64,000 bases of DNA from Hufsiella arboris (GTDB lineage: Bacteria > Bacteroidota > Bacteroidia > Sphingobacteriales > Sphingobacteriaceae). Shown one piece after another: positions 35,481-45,746 of this stretch. The DNA is taken from assembly GCF_009834875.1 (NCBI RefSeq), contig NZ_WVHT01000002.1:248001-312000 (forward strand), given 5' to 3'. Within the stretch, counting starts at the first letter, position 1. Each line of letters opens with the position of its first letter. Made by a program: the position numbers and the translations under genes. The notes below the pieces were generated by a model. That model saw only the letters and a list, made by a program, of their open reading frames with translations. It had not been told where the DNA came from and did no database searches.

Positions 35481-36698
35481 ATGAAAAAAACGCAATCTGG
35501 TATATCAAAACTTTTAATTATCGTTTTGGCGATCAGGGCTTTTGTCGCATCTGCGCAAACTCCCTGGCCGCCGCCGCCGACAGGGGGCTCGGGACCGTCG
35601 TCGGATGATAAATCTTCCATTGTCCTGCCTGTCGTGGCAGGCGCGGTGGTCGCCGGGACTGCTGCCTATTTCATATTCAAAAAAAAGCCGGTCAAGATTC
35701 CGCCTCGCGAACGTGTAACGACTTATCTGTATAAAAATAATATCCAGCCGACACAAGATGCGATCAATCTGATATTCGCTCTCAACCCCTCAATACCAAG
35801 ACAGGATAATATTCCTTCCAATTATAAACTCAAGGGTCCGGACTTTCCCGAAATGCCGCAACCGGTTACCCAGGAACAACTACCCGGACCGGCGCTCAAT
35901 GAACAATTGATGCTTTTCAAATCGAGTTTAGAAAAATTCAGGAAGTCCCGAAAACCAAATGCGGGGGGTAATAACTCCGGTGTGACCAGTAACTTAAATA
36001 CTGCTGAAAAAAACGTTGACGAATACATGGCTAAAAAAGAAAATGCCAATAAGGAGCAATCCGGATTAATAGCGGATTTGATAAGCGTTTTAAATCAGTT
36101 GGTAAAGCGTAATACGGCGTCTGTTAAGGTTAACGGGAAGGATGCTGAACTCATCCAGAATATCATCCGGAACTTGTCCGAGATCCTGTATCCGCCTGAA
36201 TTGATCAAGAAAAACAAGCAGTCAAGCCTGTATTTAAAATCAATACAGCAGGAATTGGCGGCATTTTATTATTCGGTAAACAACGTTGCGTTAAATAACG
36301 ATGAAAAAAAATCCCGTGCCGTTTACCGGTATTCTTCGGCAAGATCAAAACCCGCGGCCAATGATCCTGAGACTAAAGGGTTTGCATTCGCTGTCTATAA
36401 AATACACCCGGACGGAACGATTATCACCAAAGGCCCGGAGGTGGAAAAAAAATATACGATACGGTACGTTTGTCCGGCTTTACAGGAATTTGAGAGCTCT
36501 TATCATGTTCTGTCTAATCCGGCTACCTGGGCTTTCGCGAACCTGTATCCTTCAAAATATTATATACAGGTGCGGGATATATTCGGTAAACAGGTGCCGC
36601 TGCAAAATCCGTTAATAGATGTGCAGGATATATATGAGCGGCCGCAGCAGCAATATCATAACAAAATGATGATCATTCCGATATACCTGAAGCAATGA
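35481..36698 (+). CDS. Exported single-helix envelope protein, unknown
   Basis: A 405-residue protein. It has a signal peptide (KLLIIVLAIRAFVASAQ), a Pro-rich stretch (TPWPPPPTGGSG), then one membrane helix (about 48-66; IVLPVVAGAVVAGTAAYFIF) and a basic KKKP. A helical section follows (about 135-260), and a beta-rich C-terminal domain (about 295-400; FAFAVYKIHPDGTIITKGPE). It overlaps the next gene by 4 bp (ATGA), so the two proteins are probably made together. No family is recognised. Confidence 0.65.
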   Translation: MKKTQSGISKLLIIVLAIRAFVASAQTPWPPPPTGGSGPSSDDKSSIVLPVVAGAVVAGTAAYFIFKKKPVKIPPRERVTTYLYKNNIQPTQDAINLIFALNPSIPRQDNIPSNYKLKGPDFPEMPQPVTQEQLPGPALNEQLMLFKSSLEKFRKSRKPNAGGNNSGVTSNLNTAEKNVDEYMAKKENANKEQSGLIADLISVLNQLVKRNTASVKVNGKDAELIQNIIRNLSEILYPPELIKKNKQSSLYLKSIQQELAAFYYSVNNVALNNDEKKSRAVYRYSSARSKPAANDPETKGFAFAVYKIHPDGTIITKGPEVEKKYTIRYVCPALQEFESSYHVLSNPATWAFANLYPSKYYIQVRDIFGKQVPLQNPLIDVQDIYERPQQQYHNKMMIIPIYLKQ

Positions 36699-37276
36699 TT
36701 AAGCTGTTAAAATACAGGGCGGCGCTGATCAGTATCATGTTCGGGCTTTTCGGGGGCGCCCTGTCAAAGTTACTGGATATAGATGAAATGGCCGGGTATT
36801 ATACGGCTCTGGCGAGCCTTATTGCATTGGTGGTCAGCTTGCTTATTTCTTTTTTATTAAAGGGTACCTGGAAAAGGGCGGTGAGGAACAATGTGAAGAT
36901 CATCTCTATCGTCCTGTTTTTCGGGTTAATCGTCACGATTTATATGCATACCAAATATTTTATTGAATGTACTTTTCAGTATAAGGATTTCGACGGGCAT
37001 AAAAGCTATTATGTTAACGGGTCTGAGTATACCGAGCAGGCGAAAAAGTTTAAAAGGAATAATCCGCAAATTCAGTCCGATGATGATCTGATCAGGGAGG
37101 GATTTGGCTCGCCGGCCGAGAAGAGTAAAGTCTGGACACCGGACTCTATTCAAAAAAATGTATTGAAATTGATAACAAGTTACTCGTTACTGGTCATTTT
37201 TTTTGTAAGTATCATTTCTATTCTTCTGGAGGTTTTAACCCTGCATTATGGCAGGTCTACGGCGAAAAGCTTTTGA
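36695..37276 (+). CDS. Four-helix membrane protein, unknown
   Basis: A 193-residue protein coupled to the previous gene through an ATGA overlap. Helices are at about residues 7-22, 29-52, 65-84 and 160-180. A soluble loop of about 70 residues between helices 3 and 4 carries YKDFDGHKSYYVNGSEYTEQ and a helical, charged part. No known domain is recognised. The pairing with the exported protein before it suggests an envelope complex. Confidence 0.65.
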   Translation: MIKLLKYRAALISIMFGLFGGALSKLLDIDEMAGYYTALASLIALVVSLLISFLLKGTWKRAVRNNVKIISIVLFFGLIVTIYMHTKYFIECTFQYKDFDGHKSYYVNGSEYTEQAKKFKRNNPQIQSDDDLIREGFGSPAEKSKVWTPDSIQKNVLKLITSYSLLVIFFVSIISILLEVLTLHYGRSTAKSF

Positions 37277-37345
37277 TTTTTCGTGGAAGAAATTTACGTA
37301 CCGGTTTCGCGCTGGCTGACCGTTATACTGAATTAATCAGATGTC

Positions 37346-38068
37346 ATGAAAACGATAGCCATTTTTGAGAGAATTTGTGGGTTTATGGTCATGCTGTTAT
37401 TTATTTCTCCGGCATGTAAAGAAAATGAGGATCCTGTCCCTACAAACGATTATCCGAAAAGCATCCGGCAGGTCCTTTCTGATCAGGTTTTTTTAAATAA
37501 ATTAGCCGGGGCCGGATTGACGATAACGGAAGACAATCCGGGTTACCGTAACTATTTTATGCTAAAAGGTGTCTATCGTTTGCAGCATACCTGTGTTTCC
37601 GATAACCGGACACCGAAGAACTTAAACAGCACTTATGCCGATTACCGGCTGGATTTAGCTTTGGCACCGGCTGGCAATTCTGTCAGTTACATGACTGACG
37701 ATAACCTGGACAGATCAACCAAAATTGATAGTATTACGGTACATGTGGATAGCAAGCTAAATTTCACTGTGTTTTTTAGAGCGGCGGGCATTTCCAATAA
37801 TATCAGTTACGAGGCGCTTTGGATAATAAGTGGTAAAAGTCCGCAGCTCCAGCCGAATTCCCCCTTACCTTTAGAAAGCATGTATGATTGCTATGTTATC
37901 CTGAGTAAAGGCCCCGATCCTGACAATAAAGTTGCCGATGTCGGAACCGTGAGAATATTTAAAGACCCGGCGGGAAGTACTCAGGCCATAGCAGCATCAA
38001 TTTCAAAACCACTGATATCGGAAGCAGGTTTACGTTTGAGCCGGCCGAAGTTGTTAACAGGCCATTAG
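37346..38068 (+). CDS. Lipoprotein, unknown
   Basis: A 240-residue lipoprotein with signal peptide and a lipobox-like SPAC (Cys24). The mature part is beta-rich with an Asn/Asp-rich middle (YADYRLDLALAPAGNSVSYM, DSITVHVDSKLNFTVFFRAA), and the ending (GLRLSRPKLLTGH) is not membrane-like. It follows the two-gene membrane unit by 69 bp. No family is recognised. Confidence 0.6.
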   Translation: MKTIAIFERICGFMVMLLFISPACKENEDPVPTNDYPKSIRQVLSDQVFLNKLAGAGLTITEDNPGYRNYFMLKGVYRLQHTCVSDNRTPKNLNSTYADYRLDLALAPAGNSVSYMTDDNLDRSTKIDSITVHVDSKLNFTVFFRAAGISNNISYEALWIISGKSPQLQPNSPLPLESMYDCYVILSKGPDPDNKVADVGTVRIFKDPAGSTQAIAASISKPLISEAGLRLSRPKLLTGH

Positions 38069-38148
38069 CGACGTCTGTAACATAATCCTTGAGCGGAATA
38101 TTGCACTCCAGTAGAATGGCTTAGCAGGTCAGATAATTCTTCATCAAC

Positions 38149-38325
38149 CTAAGACGCAAATGATATCCATCTGCATTGCGCAGTATCCTGCCAGTTTTCG
38201 GTCGGACGCGAGATTTCCAGATAGTCGGTCGTTATCAGTTTAAAAGAATACGGCAGTATCGATGTAAAGGTTATCGGTACTGCCATACGAAACTTCGGCG
38301 TCCTCACAAAGGAATTTAAATCCAT
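38149..38325 (-). pseudogene. Possible decayed gene remnant
   Basis: In the 424-bp gap 38069-38492, two adjacent minus-strand frames read like protein: FKFLCEDAEVSYGSTDNLYI ... AVFF, then after a one-base shift KLITTDYLEISRPTENWQDT ... RWISF and a stop. No start codon is present. The remnant's family is unknown, and it may be chance. Confidence 0.25.
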
Positions 38326-38492
38326 TATGTTACGAAAGCGCGAGGAAAGTTACATGGGGTTCGAAAACTGAAAGTTTACAACAGCTTTTCGGAATATTAC
38401 TTTTTTTCCCCATGCTTTCAAATATAAAATAACTCATACCGGTTGAAGATGCTTTTTTCATTATAAACATGAGCTCAGAACGGCCGCCTGGA

Positions 38493-40422
38493 TTAGTTGT
38501 TGCTCAAAGGCGTAACCTTAAAATAATCATACGCCAAAGTATAACGGTGCGGCGCTATGCTGGAATCATTCACGGTAGTCGCCGTAAATTTGAAAGTTTT
38601 TAGGCTGGAACTGTTTACAATCCAGTATTTAAGGTTTATATCCTCATACTTGGCCGTACTGCTGTATAAATCCTGAGCTGTACCAATATCAGAGCCGGTT
38701 GAACTGCTTGCGTTCATCGCGTTTAATAAGGAATAACCTCTGGATGTATACTTTTTCACCCTGAGAGTGACTAGATATTTTCCCGGATTGATGTTGTTCG
38801 GTAAAACAAACCGGATAAAATCGTTAGCAGCGTCAGCACTGAAACTCCTGAATTTTCCACCGCTGCAATTAGCATCTACGGTGGTTTGTACAGTTCGCCC
38901 AGTTGTATAAGTATAACTTGTGATATCCTCTGCCTCAAATGTTTGCGAAGTTTGTTTACTTCCCAGCCTGATTACATAACTGTCATCTTTAGATCCCCAC
39001 GTGAAATTTAATGAAAGTGAGTTACTGGCGTCAACCGTCATGTTGCCGATTAGAACCGTGTCGATATCAGTCTTTTTGACTTCGAACCCTCCAGCTACCT
39101 GATAAGGAATATGTTCGATAACAACAAATACTTGTTTACCTTCCATGGCAGTTGAAAGGTTAAGATTGTTTAACTGAACGGTAACTTGCTGGTTTGCAAG
39201 ACCACCCTTGTTTCCAAGCACTATTTTGGCTAAACTGCTATCAGGGTCTTTGGCGGCAATTAAGTCGATGTTAGTGCCTGCGGTAGTTGAAACTCTCGTG
39301 CCGGTAAGGCTTCCATATTTGGTCCACCACCACCATTCACCTTTAGTACGCCATGTACCGCTCTGCCTGAAAATCATATTGTCAAGCTCATTCAGATTAC
39401 CCCATATAGCATGGCAACTCCCCACGATATTTGATCTTTCCTGCTGGCAGGCCAGCCAGCCGACACGACCGGGACTTGCATTATTGCCAATTGCATAATC
39501 TTTTGTCATCAACAAATTCATTAATAATTACGGGTGGAACGTTTGCCCCCCAAATATTACGAATCGTATCAATTTGGACAGATGGATTAACTGAACTTGT
39601 TCCGGGAAAGTGCCATGTTAAGTAATCAGGCGCAACGTTGTTTGTTTTTACGTAACTGATCCATTTTCTTATAAAAGGAAAAGAAGGGCCGTTTGGTCTT
39701 TCAAAATCAGGCCGGAACGCGACGTCGGTTAAACTAGGGCCTTCTATCCAAATTTTATGTTGAATTGTGTCGCTAAGTCGATGAAGATAATTAACAGTAA
39801 ATGCAAACATGTCGAAAAATCTGTTTCTGTTTGTCGTCACTGTGGTTTGATTATTATAATAATTATAGTCCTCGTCATCAGTTTTCATAGTTGGATTCCA
39901 AAATCCCCTGCCATTGGCTTCATTCCAAATATCAAAGTGAACGCTATCTAAGTTATAACCGGCGTTTTTAACTGCGTACACCTGATCATGAACCACCTTT
40001 TGCCACGCATCGTAGTTTGGGTCGCCTGGCCAGCCATGTGCACCGCTATAGTCCCATCCATCTGACAAAACAACGATTGTTGTCAATTTTAATTTTTTGT
40101 GCCGGTTCACCAGTAGCGCAGCCTCATTTGCGGTAACTCTGGCGTATTTAGGTTTGATCGGTAACACATATAAATCTGGCGGAGAGATTGCCATGGCGGA
40201 TGGCAACAATGCATGCAATAACCCGCTAGCTTTGTATTGCACTGGCGAGCTGGCAACGCTGAAATCAACTGTTACCGTTTCTGCACTTTTGATAGTTGCA
40301 AGGTTTTTACCGGCGGATAATAACACTTGTGATTCATTTTTAAGTTCTGTTTTTTGGCAGGCGGAGAAAAGACCTGCCAGGAGAATAAGAAATAATGCTA
40401 CTTTTTCAGTCGTTGTTTTCAT
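38493..40422 (-). pseudogene. GH39-like glycoside hydrolase lipoprotein, frameshifted paralogue
   Basis: The N-terminal frame (ATG at 40422, lipobox FSAC) carries the acid/base motif FDIWNEANG and runs to the nucleophile motif VIINEFVDDK, where it goes out of frame. The second frame continues KDYAIGNNASPGRVGWLACQ and supplies the rest of the barrel and the C-terminal sandwich (FEAEDITSYTYTTGRTVQTT, YEDINLKYWIV). Removing one base from the four-T run at 39499-39502 restores about 640 residues, colinear with the gene at 32390. Either a recent pseudogene or a sequencing indel; the rest is intact. Confidence 0.8.
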
Positions 40423-40545
40423 ATCGATAGTTTGATTAAATAAATGCTGATTAATCACGTAACTTATTTTTTGATGACGTGGAAATGATTACAGACTAAA
40501 TATCAGAAAGAAATTAAACGGACATGGGAAATTTCAAACGAAAAC

Positions 40546-40887
40546 ATGTCGCAGGTCAGTTTAGAGCTAGAAGATTTAAATCCCGGAGAATCTTTTCTAA
40601 TACCAATAAATGTCGTCCTATATTTCCCAAGAGAAGTTCAGAAACGCATTGCACATCCTGCAAAACAAGTTAGCAATCGAAGTTCTTTAGATCCTCTTGG
40701 CTATACGCTTGATTGCGACATTTCATCGGAAACATCACTTAGCGCAACTAGCAAATTATCAATTTTGCTTGGTGATTTAGATGTATTAAAAAATAGATCT
40801 CAGAAAGTATTTTGGATTGGGCATGGTGACGAAGGAGTACAATTGCTGGAAGTAAAAAAAGATTATCCACAAAAATATGGCAGATAA
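40546..40887 (+). CDS. Hypothetical protein
   Basis: A 113-residue soluble frame starting MSQVSLELEDLNPGESFLIP. It alternates strands and turns, with VVLYFPREVQKRIAHPAKQV and VFWIGHGDEGVQLLEVKKDY. No signal peptide, membrane helix or known motif. It stands alone between minus-strand genes. Composition is protein-like, but without a family match it could be spurious. Confidence 0.4.
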   Translation: MSQVSLELEDLNPGESFLIPINVVLYFPREVQKRIAHPAKQVSNRSSLDPLGYTLDCDISSETSLSATSKLSILLGDLDVLKNRSQKVFWIGHGDEGVQLLEVKKDYPQKYGR

Positions 40888-41197
40888 CAGCACTTGCAAG
40901 AAATTGGCGGTTCAGTGGCAAAGAATCTTTCCTTCGTACAAAGTTCAGTGGTGACAGAAAAATCAATGCTTCGAATTGCCAACTTCTTGTAGCTTCACAC
41001 CGTTAGCGGCGGGCAGAAAAGACTGAATATGCATGAACATCAATGTGTTTGCTGGAGGCGATTGGATTTTTACTGATTTATCGTTTTCGGTAACGGCAAA
41101 ACAAAAAAATATTTTGATACGGACACAATGACAACACAGATTAACTGATAACATGTAAACTGTTTTGGCGAGTCGCTTTTGGAAATCTCAAATTCGT
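40888..41197. other. Intergenic, nothing recognised
   Basis: About 310 bp between convergent genes. No strong terminator or gene remnant is seen. Confidence 0.45.
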
Positions 41198-43831
41198 TTA
41201 GTTACAGTCTGCGGTAAGCATTTGAACCTTATTACGGATATTATAAAGGATCGGATAGGCGGGGAGTTGTGCTATCAAGGCGTTAGTCTTGCCAGCGATA
41301 TCGCATTTCTTGAGCTGATGCATATGCTTTTCTTCAGCGTTACTCAGTTGAGTTATCCAAAAGTTTTCGAGATAAACGGCATCGGATAACGCCATTGCAT
41401 ATTTAACGCCATCATTGGGATCATTTTGTAATGCCATTTGAAAGTAACTTTCAGCTTTTGTAAAATAGGAGGACATCAAAGGGAAAAGCTTCAGATTATC
41501 CGTGGGTTTTAATTGATTTGCAGGATCCTGGGAAAAAGTGAAAAGAGCCACTCCGAAATTTGAAATGCATTGTCCAACGATTGCCATCATCTTTTGTTTA
41601 ACGAAAGGATCAATATCTATTATGATGTCGCAATTTTTGATAAACTTTTGTACATCCTGCTCTGCCTTTACCTGATCTTTAAAAGTCATATCGATAAGAA
41701 ATTCTTGGACGACGTAATCGAAATAGATCGTCAAATAAGTTGTGCCATATTGTTTGGCTTTTGGTTCCATGACCTTCAATGCATTTTTCATATGCTTACT
41801 GGCGCTATCCTTTTGCCCCATTACAGTAAACGCCCTTGCTTGCTGGCGTTCGATCTGTGGCGGCAAATCCTCGTAGGCGAACCTGTTGATGAAAGCCGTA
41901 TTTGTAAATTTAACAAGTAAGTTACGGTTGTTAGTTATTGCTTGACAGGAATTGCCAGATTGGATCATTAGTTCGTTCATCTGCGCAAGGCAGGTTGTGA
42001 ATTTATCTTTATCGAATTGCGCTGTATTCAAATGTTCAATATAGTAGTCATAAGCAGGCGGCAGGTATTTTTTAGCCGAATCGATCATTCTTGACGCCAG
42101 GTAAAGGTGACCAAGATCAGTATTGACCCATGCCTGATGTAAGAGATAAGTATTCGGGTCGCTTGCTATGAAGGGTTTTAGCTGTCTGTTCAAGTCAGAT
42201 AGATAGTTGATCATTTCCGGCACCCGATTCATAGCACCCAGGTTTTTGAGTATGGAGGTTAACAGTTGTTCATAAGCTGCCAGATAGATCCGGCTATTAA
42301 CGGATATCCGCGGAGCAATTGCGGTAACCGACTGGTTAAGAAGGTTCAGGGCTTTGACGGGCTGACCAGCATTGTAATAAATCTCTGCCATGGCATAATA
42401 TGCGGCAGACAGATTTATGCTATAAAGCGCAGGCTTATTTATCACCGCAGCTTTCAAAAAGCTTAATGCCTGACGATAGTAAGCAAAAGCCTGTGCGGTA
42501 TCATTGATCATTGCATATTCTCTGCCTGTGAGGATTTGTATGGCCGACCTCCTTTGTTTGGAATCTTCCGTCGACACTGTTAACCGATTCAATTGCTCTA
42601 TGGCCCTTTGTGCAAAACTGATCGCCGTTTTGATGGTCGCGCGGTCAAAAAATCTGGCAGAATATTCAGTAGATATGTTGTATAAAATGACAGCCCTTAA
42701 AGTTATCAGATCATCGTTTTTCAAGGGTTCCATGGTGTCCATGAAGCTAAGTGCCTTTTCGTGAGTCTCGTTGGCTTTCACTTTATCCGTTGCCGAATAA
42801 GCGATGCCGAGGTAGTTAAGTATGCGAACGCGTTTTTGAAGATCCATATTAAGAGCATCTGCTTTCTCTAAAACCGGAACGGCTGCTAAATAGTTGCCAA
42901 GATAATCGATAAGGAATTTCCCATACTCAAAAAAGTTGTCGGCATCCGGCGACAATTGTACGCCTATGCTGTAAGCGTTATCGATTTTAATTAATGTTTC
43001 ATCCAATTTGGCTGAGTTGAGCTGTAACAGGAGAATTTTCGCCTTGAGTATGCTTGTTTTTCCATACGCCTGATCGTTACCGGCTGATTTATCCAAAACT
43101 CTAAGCGCCCCTTCGATATTATTGTTTTCAAATAATCCAAACGCCCTTTTGTAGACCTCCAAAGGACTTTTCTTCAATTCCTCTTTTATTAGGTTATACC
43201 TGTTTATATAGCTTTTTATAATCGTCTCTCGACTTTCGACGGCGCTTTTAAGGTCTCCCAGCTGATTGCTTTGTGAGCCAATGATCTTGTCCTTGGAGCG
43301 TAATTCATTTAACAAATTGGAAGTCATGCTTTCCGGAAGCTGATAGGTGATCACCTCTTTTACGACATAAGTAACCGTTGCGAAATCGCCGACTATGATC
43401 GGGCTTTCATTTCCGTTTGTTTGAAAAGAATTTGGAAAGGTCGCCAACAACGGTTTATAATTTGTTCTGAGTTTTAATAAATTCTCAACACGATTAAAAT
43501 CACCTTCTGAAAGACTAGCCAAAGCCTCGCCTTTTAAGACCTGATCGGGCAAATTGTCGCTCTTACTTTTCAATTCCCTGTATTTTCTAAACCAGGTAGA
43601 GAGAGCTTTGTTAATTATAGCGGTATCGGACCCTACTTTATTTGCGAATAACAAGCCGGCAAGATACGGGGCCAAAGTTGGCGGCAGTTTCTGCGCGATA
43701 ATGCGCTGACTTGTATATTCAACCTTAGCCTTGGCACCGATGATCACCGGGCTTTTAGCACCTGTGCTGGTTTGTGAAAATGAGGAATAATATATTATCA
43801 TGCATATAATAATGCCCAAGATATTTTTCAT
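41198..43831 (-). CDS. Exported TPR-repeat protein with two SPxIxG motifs
   Basis: An 877-residue protein. The ATG at 43831 gives a signal peptide (KNILGIIICMIIYYSSFSQ); an in-frame extension to 44002 would overlap the preceding gene. Two copies of a short motif, S-P-x-I-x-G-x-x-A-x-V-x-Y, lie at residues 27-39 (SPVIIGAKAKVEY) and 143-155 (SPIIVGDFATVTY). The rest is helical repeats of the TPR type (YYAMAEIYYNAGQPVKALNL, ILNYLGIAYSATDKVKANET). It starts 10 bp after the membrane protein gene at 43842, which carries the same motif, so the two very likely form a complex. No enzymatic domain is seen. Confidence 0.75.
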   Translation of the reverse strand: MKNILGIIICMIIYYSSFSQTSTGAKSPVIIGAKAKVEYTSQRIIAQKLPPTLAPYLAGLLFANKVGSDTAIINKALSTWFRKYRELKSKSDNLPDQVLKGEALASLSEGDFNRVENLLKLRTNYKPLLATFPNSFQTNGNESPIIVGDFATVTYVVKEVITYQLPESMTSNLLNELRSKDKIIGSQSNQLGDLKSAVESRETIIKSYINRYNLIKEELKKSPLEVYKRAFGLFENNNIEGALRVLDKSAGNDQAYGKTSILKAKILLLQLNSAKLDETLIKIDNAYSIGVQLSPDADNFFEYGKFLIDYLGNYLAAVPVLEKADALNMDLQKRVRILNYLGIAYSATDKVKANETHEKALSFMDTMEPLKNDDLITLRAVILYNISTEYSARFFDRATIKTAISFAQRAIEQLNRLTVSTEDSKQRRSAIQILTGREYAMINDTAQAFAYYRQALSFLKAAVINKPALYSINLSAAYYAMAEIYYNAGQPVKALNLLNQSVTAIAPRISVNSRIYLAAYEQLLTSILKNLGAMNRVPEMINYLSDLNRQLKPFIASDPNTYLLHQAWVNTDLGHLYLASRMIDSAKKYLPPAYDYYIEHLNTAQFDKDKFTTCLAQMNELMIQSGNSCQAITNNRNLLVKFTNTAFINRFAYEDLPPQIERQQARAFTVMGQKDSASKHMKNALKVMEPKAKQYGTTYLTIYFDYVVQEFLIDMTFKDQVKAEQDVQKFIKNCDIIIDIDPFVKQKMMAIVGQCISNFGVALFTFSQDPANQLKPTDNLKLFPLMSSYFTKAESYFQMALQNDPNDGVKYAMALSDAVYLENFWITQLSNAEEKHMHQLKKCDIAGKTNALIAQLPAYPILYNIRNKVQMLTADCN

Positions 43832-43841
43832 TTTTGGGAGG

Positions 43842-44336
43842 TTAAGGTATCTTCTCAATTGAGGTATCTTTTGATGTTGTGTCACCATATGACACGCGGG
43901 CATCATTCCCAGAAATCGCAGGCGATTGCGACCCGCTTGTGTGCGGTCCCCGCCCTTGTTTTTGATCTGAAAATTTAGTGTAGGTGGTGAATACAATAGC
44001 AATGAGTATCACGAAAAAAAGAACCATTCCGAAACGAAGTATATTCATCCTGATCGAAAACTCCTTTGATTTCTGCTCCATTTGCAGCTTAATGATCTCA
44101 AATCCGTTCTTTTGATTCAGATCAGGAAGTTTATATGCTGGCAAGACGTTTAATAGCGCTGTCGCGAGATCTGCTTTGCTTTGTGTGTCTGCCGAAGAAA
44201 TAATCTTAGCGATACCTTTCAACTTTATGGAATTTTGGTAGGTCAGGTATCCAAGAAATGCGGCGACGATGAATGACAATAGTCCAATTACAGTTTCAAC
44301 CTTTGAGTGGGAAGCCAAGAAATCGAAATAGTTCAT
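43842..44336 (-). CDS. Small two-helix membrane protein with SPxIxG tail motif
   Basis: A 164-residue protein with membrane helices at about residues 16-33 and 99-119 and a helical cytoplasmic section between them. The C-terminal tail has GSQSPAISGNDARVSYGD (about 135-152), the same S-P-x-I-x-G-x-x-A-x-V-x-Y pattern found twice in the TPR protein encoded 10 bp downstream. Such motifs are short beta-helical units seen in several bacterial signalling and conflict proteins. Function unknown. Confidence 0.65.
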   Translation of the reverse strand: MNYFDFLASHSKVETVIGLLSFIVAAFLGYLTYQNSIKLKGIAKIISSADTQSKADLATALLNVLPAYKLPDLNQKNGFEIIKLQMEQKSKEFSIRMNILRFGMVLFFVILIAIVFTTYTKFSDQKQGRGPHTSGSQSPAISGNDARVSYGDTTSKDTSIEKIP

Positions 44337-44605
44337 AATCTTTTTGCAGGGATAGCTAACATAAATATATGATTATAAGTAAGATAAAGCTAAGTAGGTA
44401 GCTTGAAATTTAACCAATAAAATTACAACTGGGTAAGTCATCAAGGCCACGTAAATTAGAAATTATAGCAGGCTGATCTCGTTGTCACCGTGTTGTTTTA
44501 TTAAGCACCTAAAAGGTTTGTTTCTGTTTGAAAATTCCGGAGATCAAATACACAAAGATGAACCGGAGAAGTTTCAAAATACACTAATCAAAACATTTAA
44601 TACGG

Positions 44606-44818
44606 TTAAATCTGGAAAGTGAAATACATGGCCACGCCAAATAGTCCCAGCGTCCAGAATCGTTTTTCCCGCTTCCGGCAGAACGTGACGAAGCGAGGAA
44701 ATCTAAGTGGATAGAACTTTTGCAATAAGGAAAGCAGCCATCCGTATGCTAACTTCCTAATTCGTTTCCCGATAGCCTTTTTCAAGTTCGTCCCGCGTGT
44801 TTGTTTTTTTATCGCCAT
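44606..44818 (-). CDS. Possible small basic membrane-associated protein
   Basis: A 70-residue frame starting MAIKKQTRGTNLKKAIGKRI. It is very basic, with a Trp/Phe-rich C-terminal helix (FWTLGLFGVAMYFTFQI). It overlaps the last 62 bp of the AbiC-like gene in another frame. The C-terminus (FPRFVTFCRKREKRFW) looks natural rather than random. It could be a small downstream gene of the abortive-infection unit or chance. Confidence 0.35.
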   Translation of the reverse strand: MAIKKQTRGTNLKKAIGKRIRKLAYGWLLSLLQKFYPLRFPRFVTFCRKREKRFWTLGLFGVAMYFTFQI

Positions 44819-45746
44819 CGTATTGTACGTTTGGGTAGTAATATCTGACTTCGATTCCGCTGGTGAATCCATCGGGAATGTTTTTAATCAGGTTGTATTT
44901 AGTGATAAGCTGTTTTTCTAAGGGGAGGCCGGGGGCTTGCTCCCAAGGTCGTCCGAGATCGGATAGGGAGTTGTAAAAGAGAAAGGCCTGTTCCTGCGTG
45001 GACAATTGGGCTCGCAGGATCTTGATATAATGGTATTTGTCGTCGTATGTTAATAGTTTATTTGACTGTTCATCGGCGAATGTGACGGTTTGATAGAGGT
45101 GCCGGTAGTAATGCCCCAGTCGGACCTGATTGCCATTGAATATCTTATACTTTTCGCCGAAAAGGCAGTTAATGTTTTGAGCGCATTCGGACTGACATTC
45201 CTGAAAGTATTGAAATAACATTTCCTTTTCAAAGGGCTGTTCCTTCAGTCTTTTGTTTAAAATCGTTTTGGAAGTTTCACCGACGGCACCGAAGAAAAAG
45301 CACAGATACGCGATATTTAACTTCTGATCTTCTCCGAGATCCAGTTTTTGGTCCTTATTGAAAGCTTCGACTATCTTTTTACAGCATTTGAATTCTTCCT
45401 GCAAAACGATGAATGCCATTTTACCACTGAATTCTCCGATCTTTAAATCGTTTGCATTCTCCCGGTGTATTTTGATGAGATCGAAAAACTTGCTCTCAAA
45501 GAGCTGCTTGTTGAAGTTTGCCTGCTGCGCGTCCAATGTGTTGATTAGCAGGAAAATGCCAGCCAGGGAAAATAATGCGCTTAACAGGCCGCCGACGAGT
45601 GTTCCATAACTGGAAAATATTTCCGGATTAATGTACCGGTGTGAAGATAATTCGGAGCTTTTAAAAAGGTATAGCAGCAATAATAAAAATGCAATGAAAG
45701 CACTGACAGCAATTATCCAAAATGCAATTTTTTTACCGTCGATCAT
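44757..45746 (-). CDS. Putative phage abortive-infection protein (putAbiC-like)
   Basis: A 329-residue protein with two N-terminal membrane helices (about 7-28 and 47-69) and a soluble helical domain. The order of motifs matches the putative AbiC family: FFDLIKIHRENAN after the second helix, LGHYYRHLYQTVTFAD in the middle, then YIKILRAQLSTQEQAFLFYN and LITKYNLIKNIPDG near the end. Family members are thought to stop phage growth by damaging the host cell, but the mechanism is not established. It is surrounded by other accessory genes (TPR pair, toxin fragment, nuclease operon). Length is typical. Confidence 0.75.
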   Translation of the reverse strand: MIDGKKIAFWIIAVSAFIAFLLLLLYLFKSSELSSHRYINPEIFSSYGTLVGGLLSALFSLAGIFLLINTLDAQQANFNKQLFESKFFDLIKIHRENANDLKIGEFSGKMAFIVLQEEFKCCKKIVEAFNKDQKLDLGEDQKLNIAYLCFFFGAVGETSKTILNKRLKEQPFEKEMLFQYFQECQSECAQNINCLFGEKYKIFNGNQVRLGHYYRHLYQTVTFADEQSNKLLTYDDKYHYIKILRAQLSTQEQAFLFYNSLSDLGRPWEQAPGLPLEKQLITKYNLIKNIPDGFTSGIEVRYYYPNVQYDGDKKTNTRDELEKGYRETN

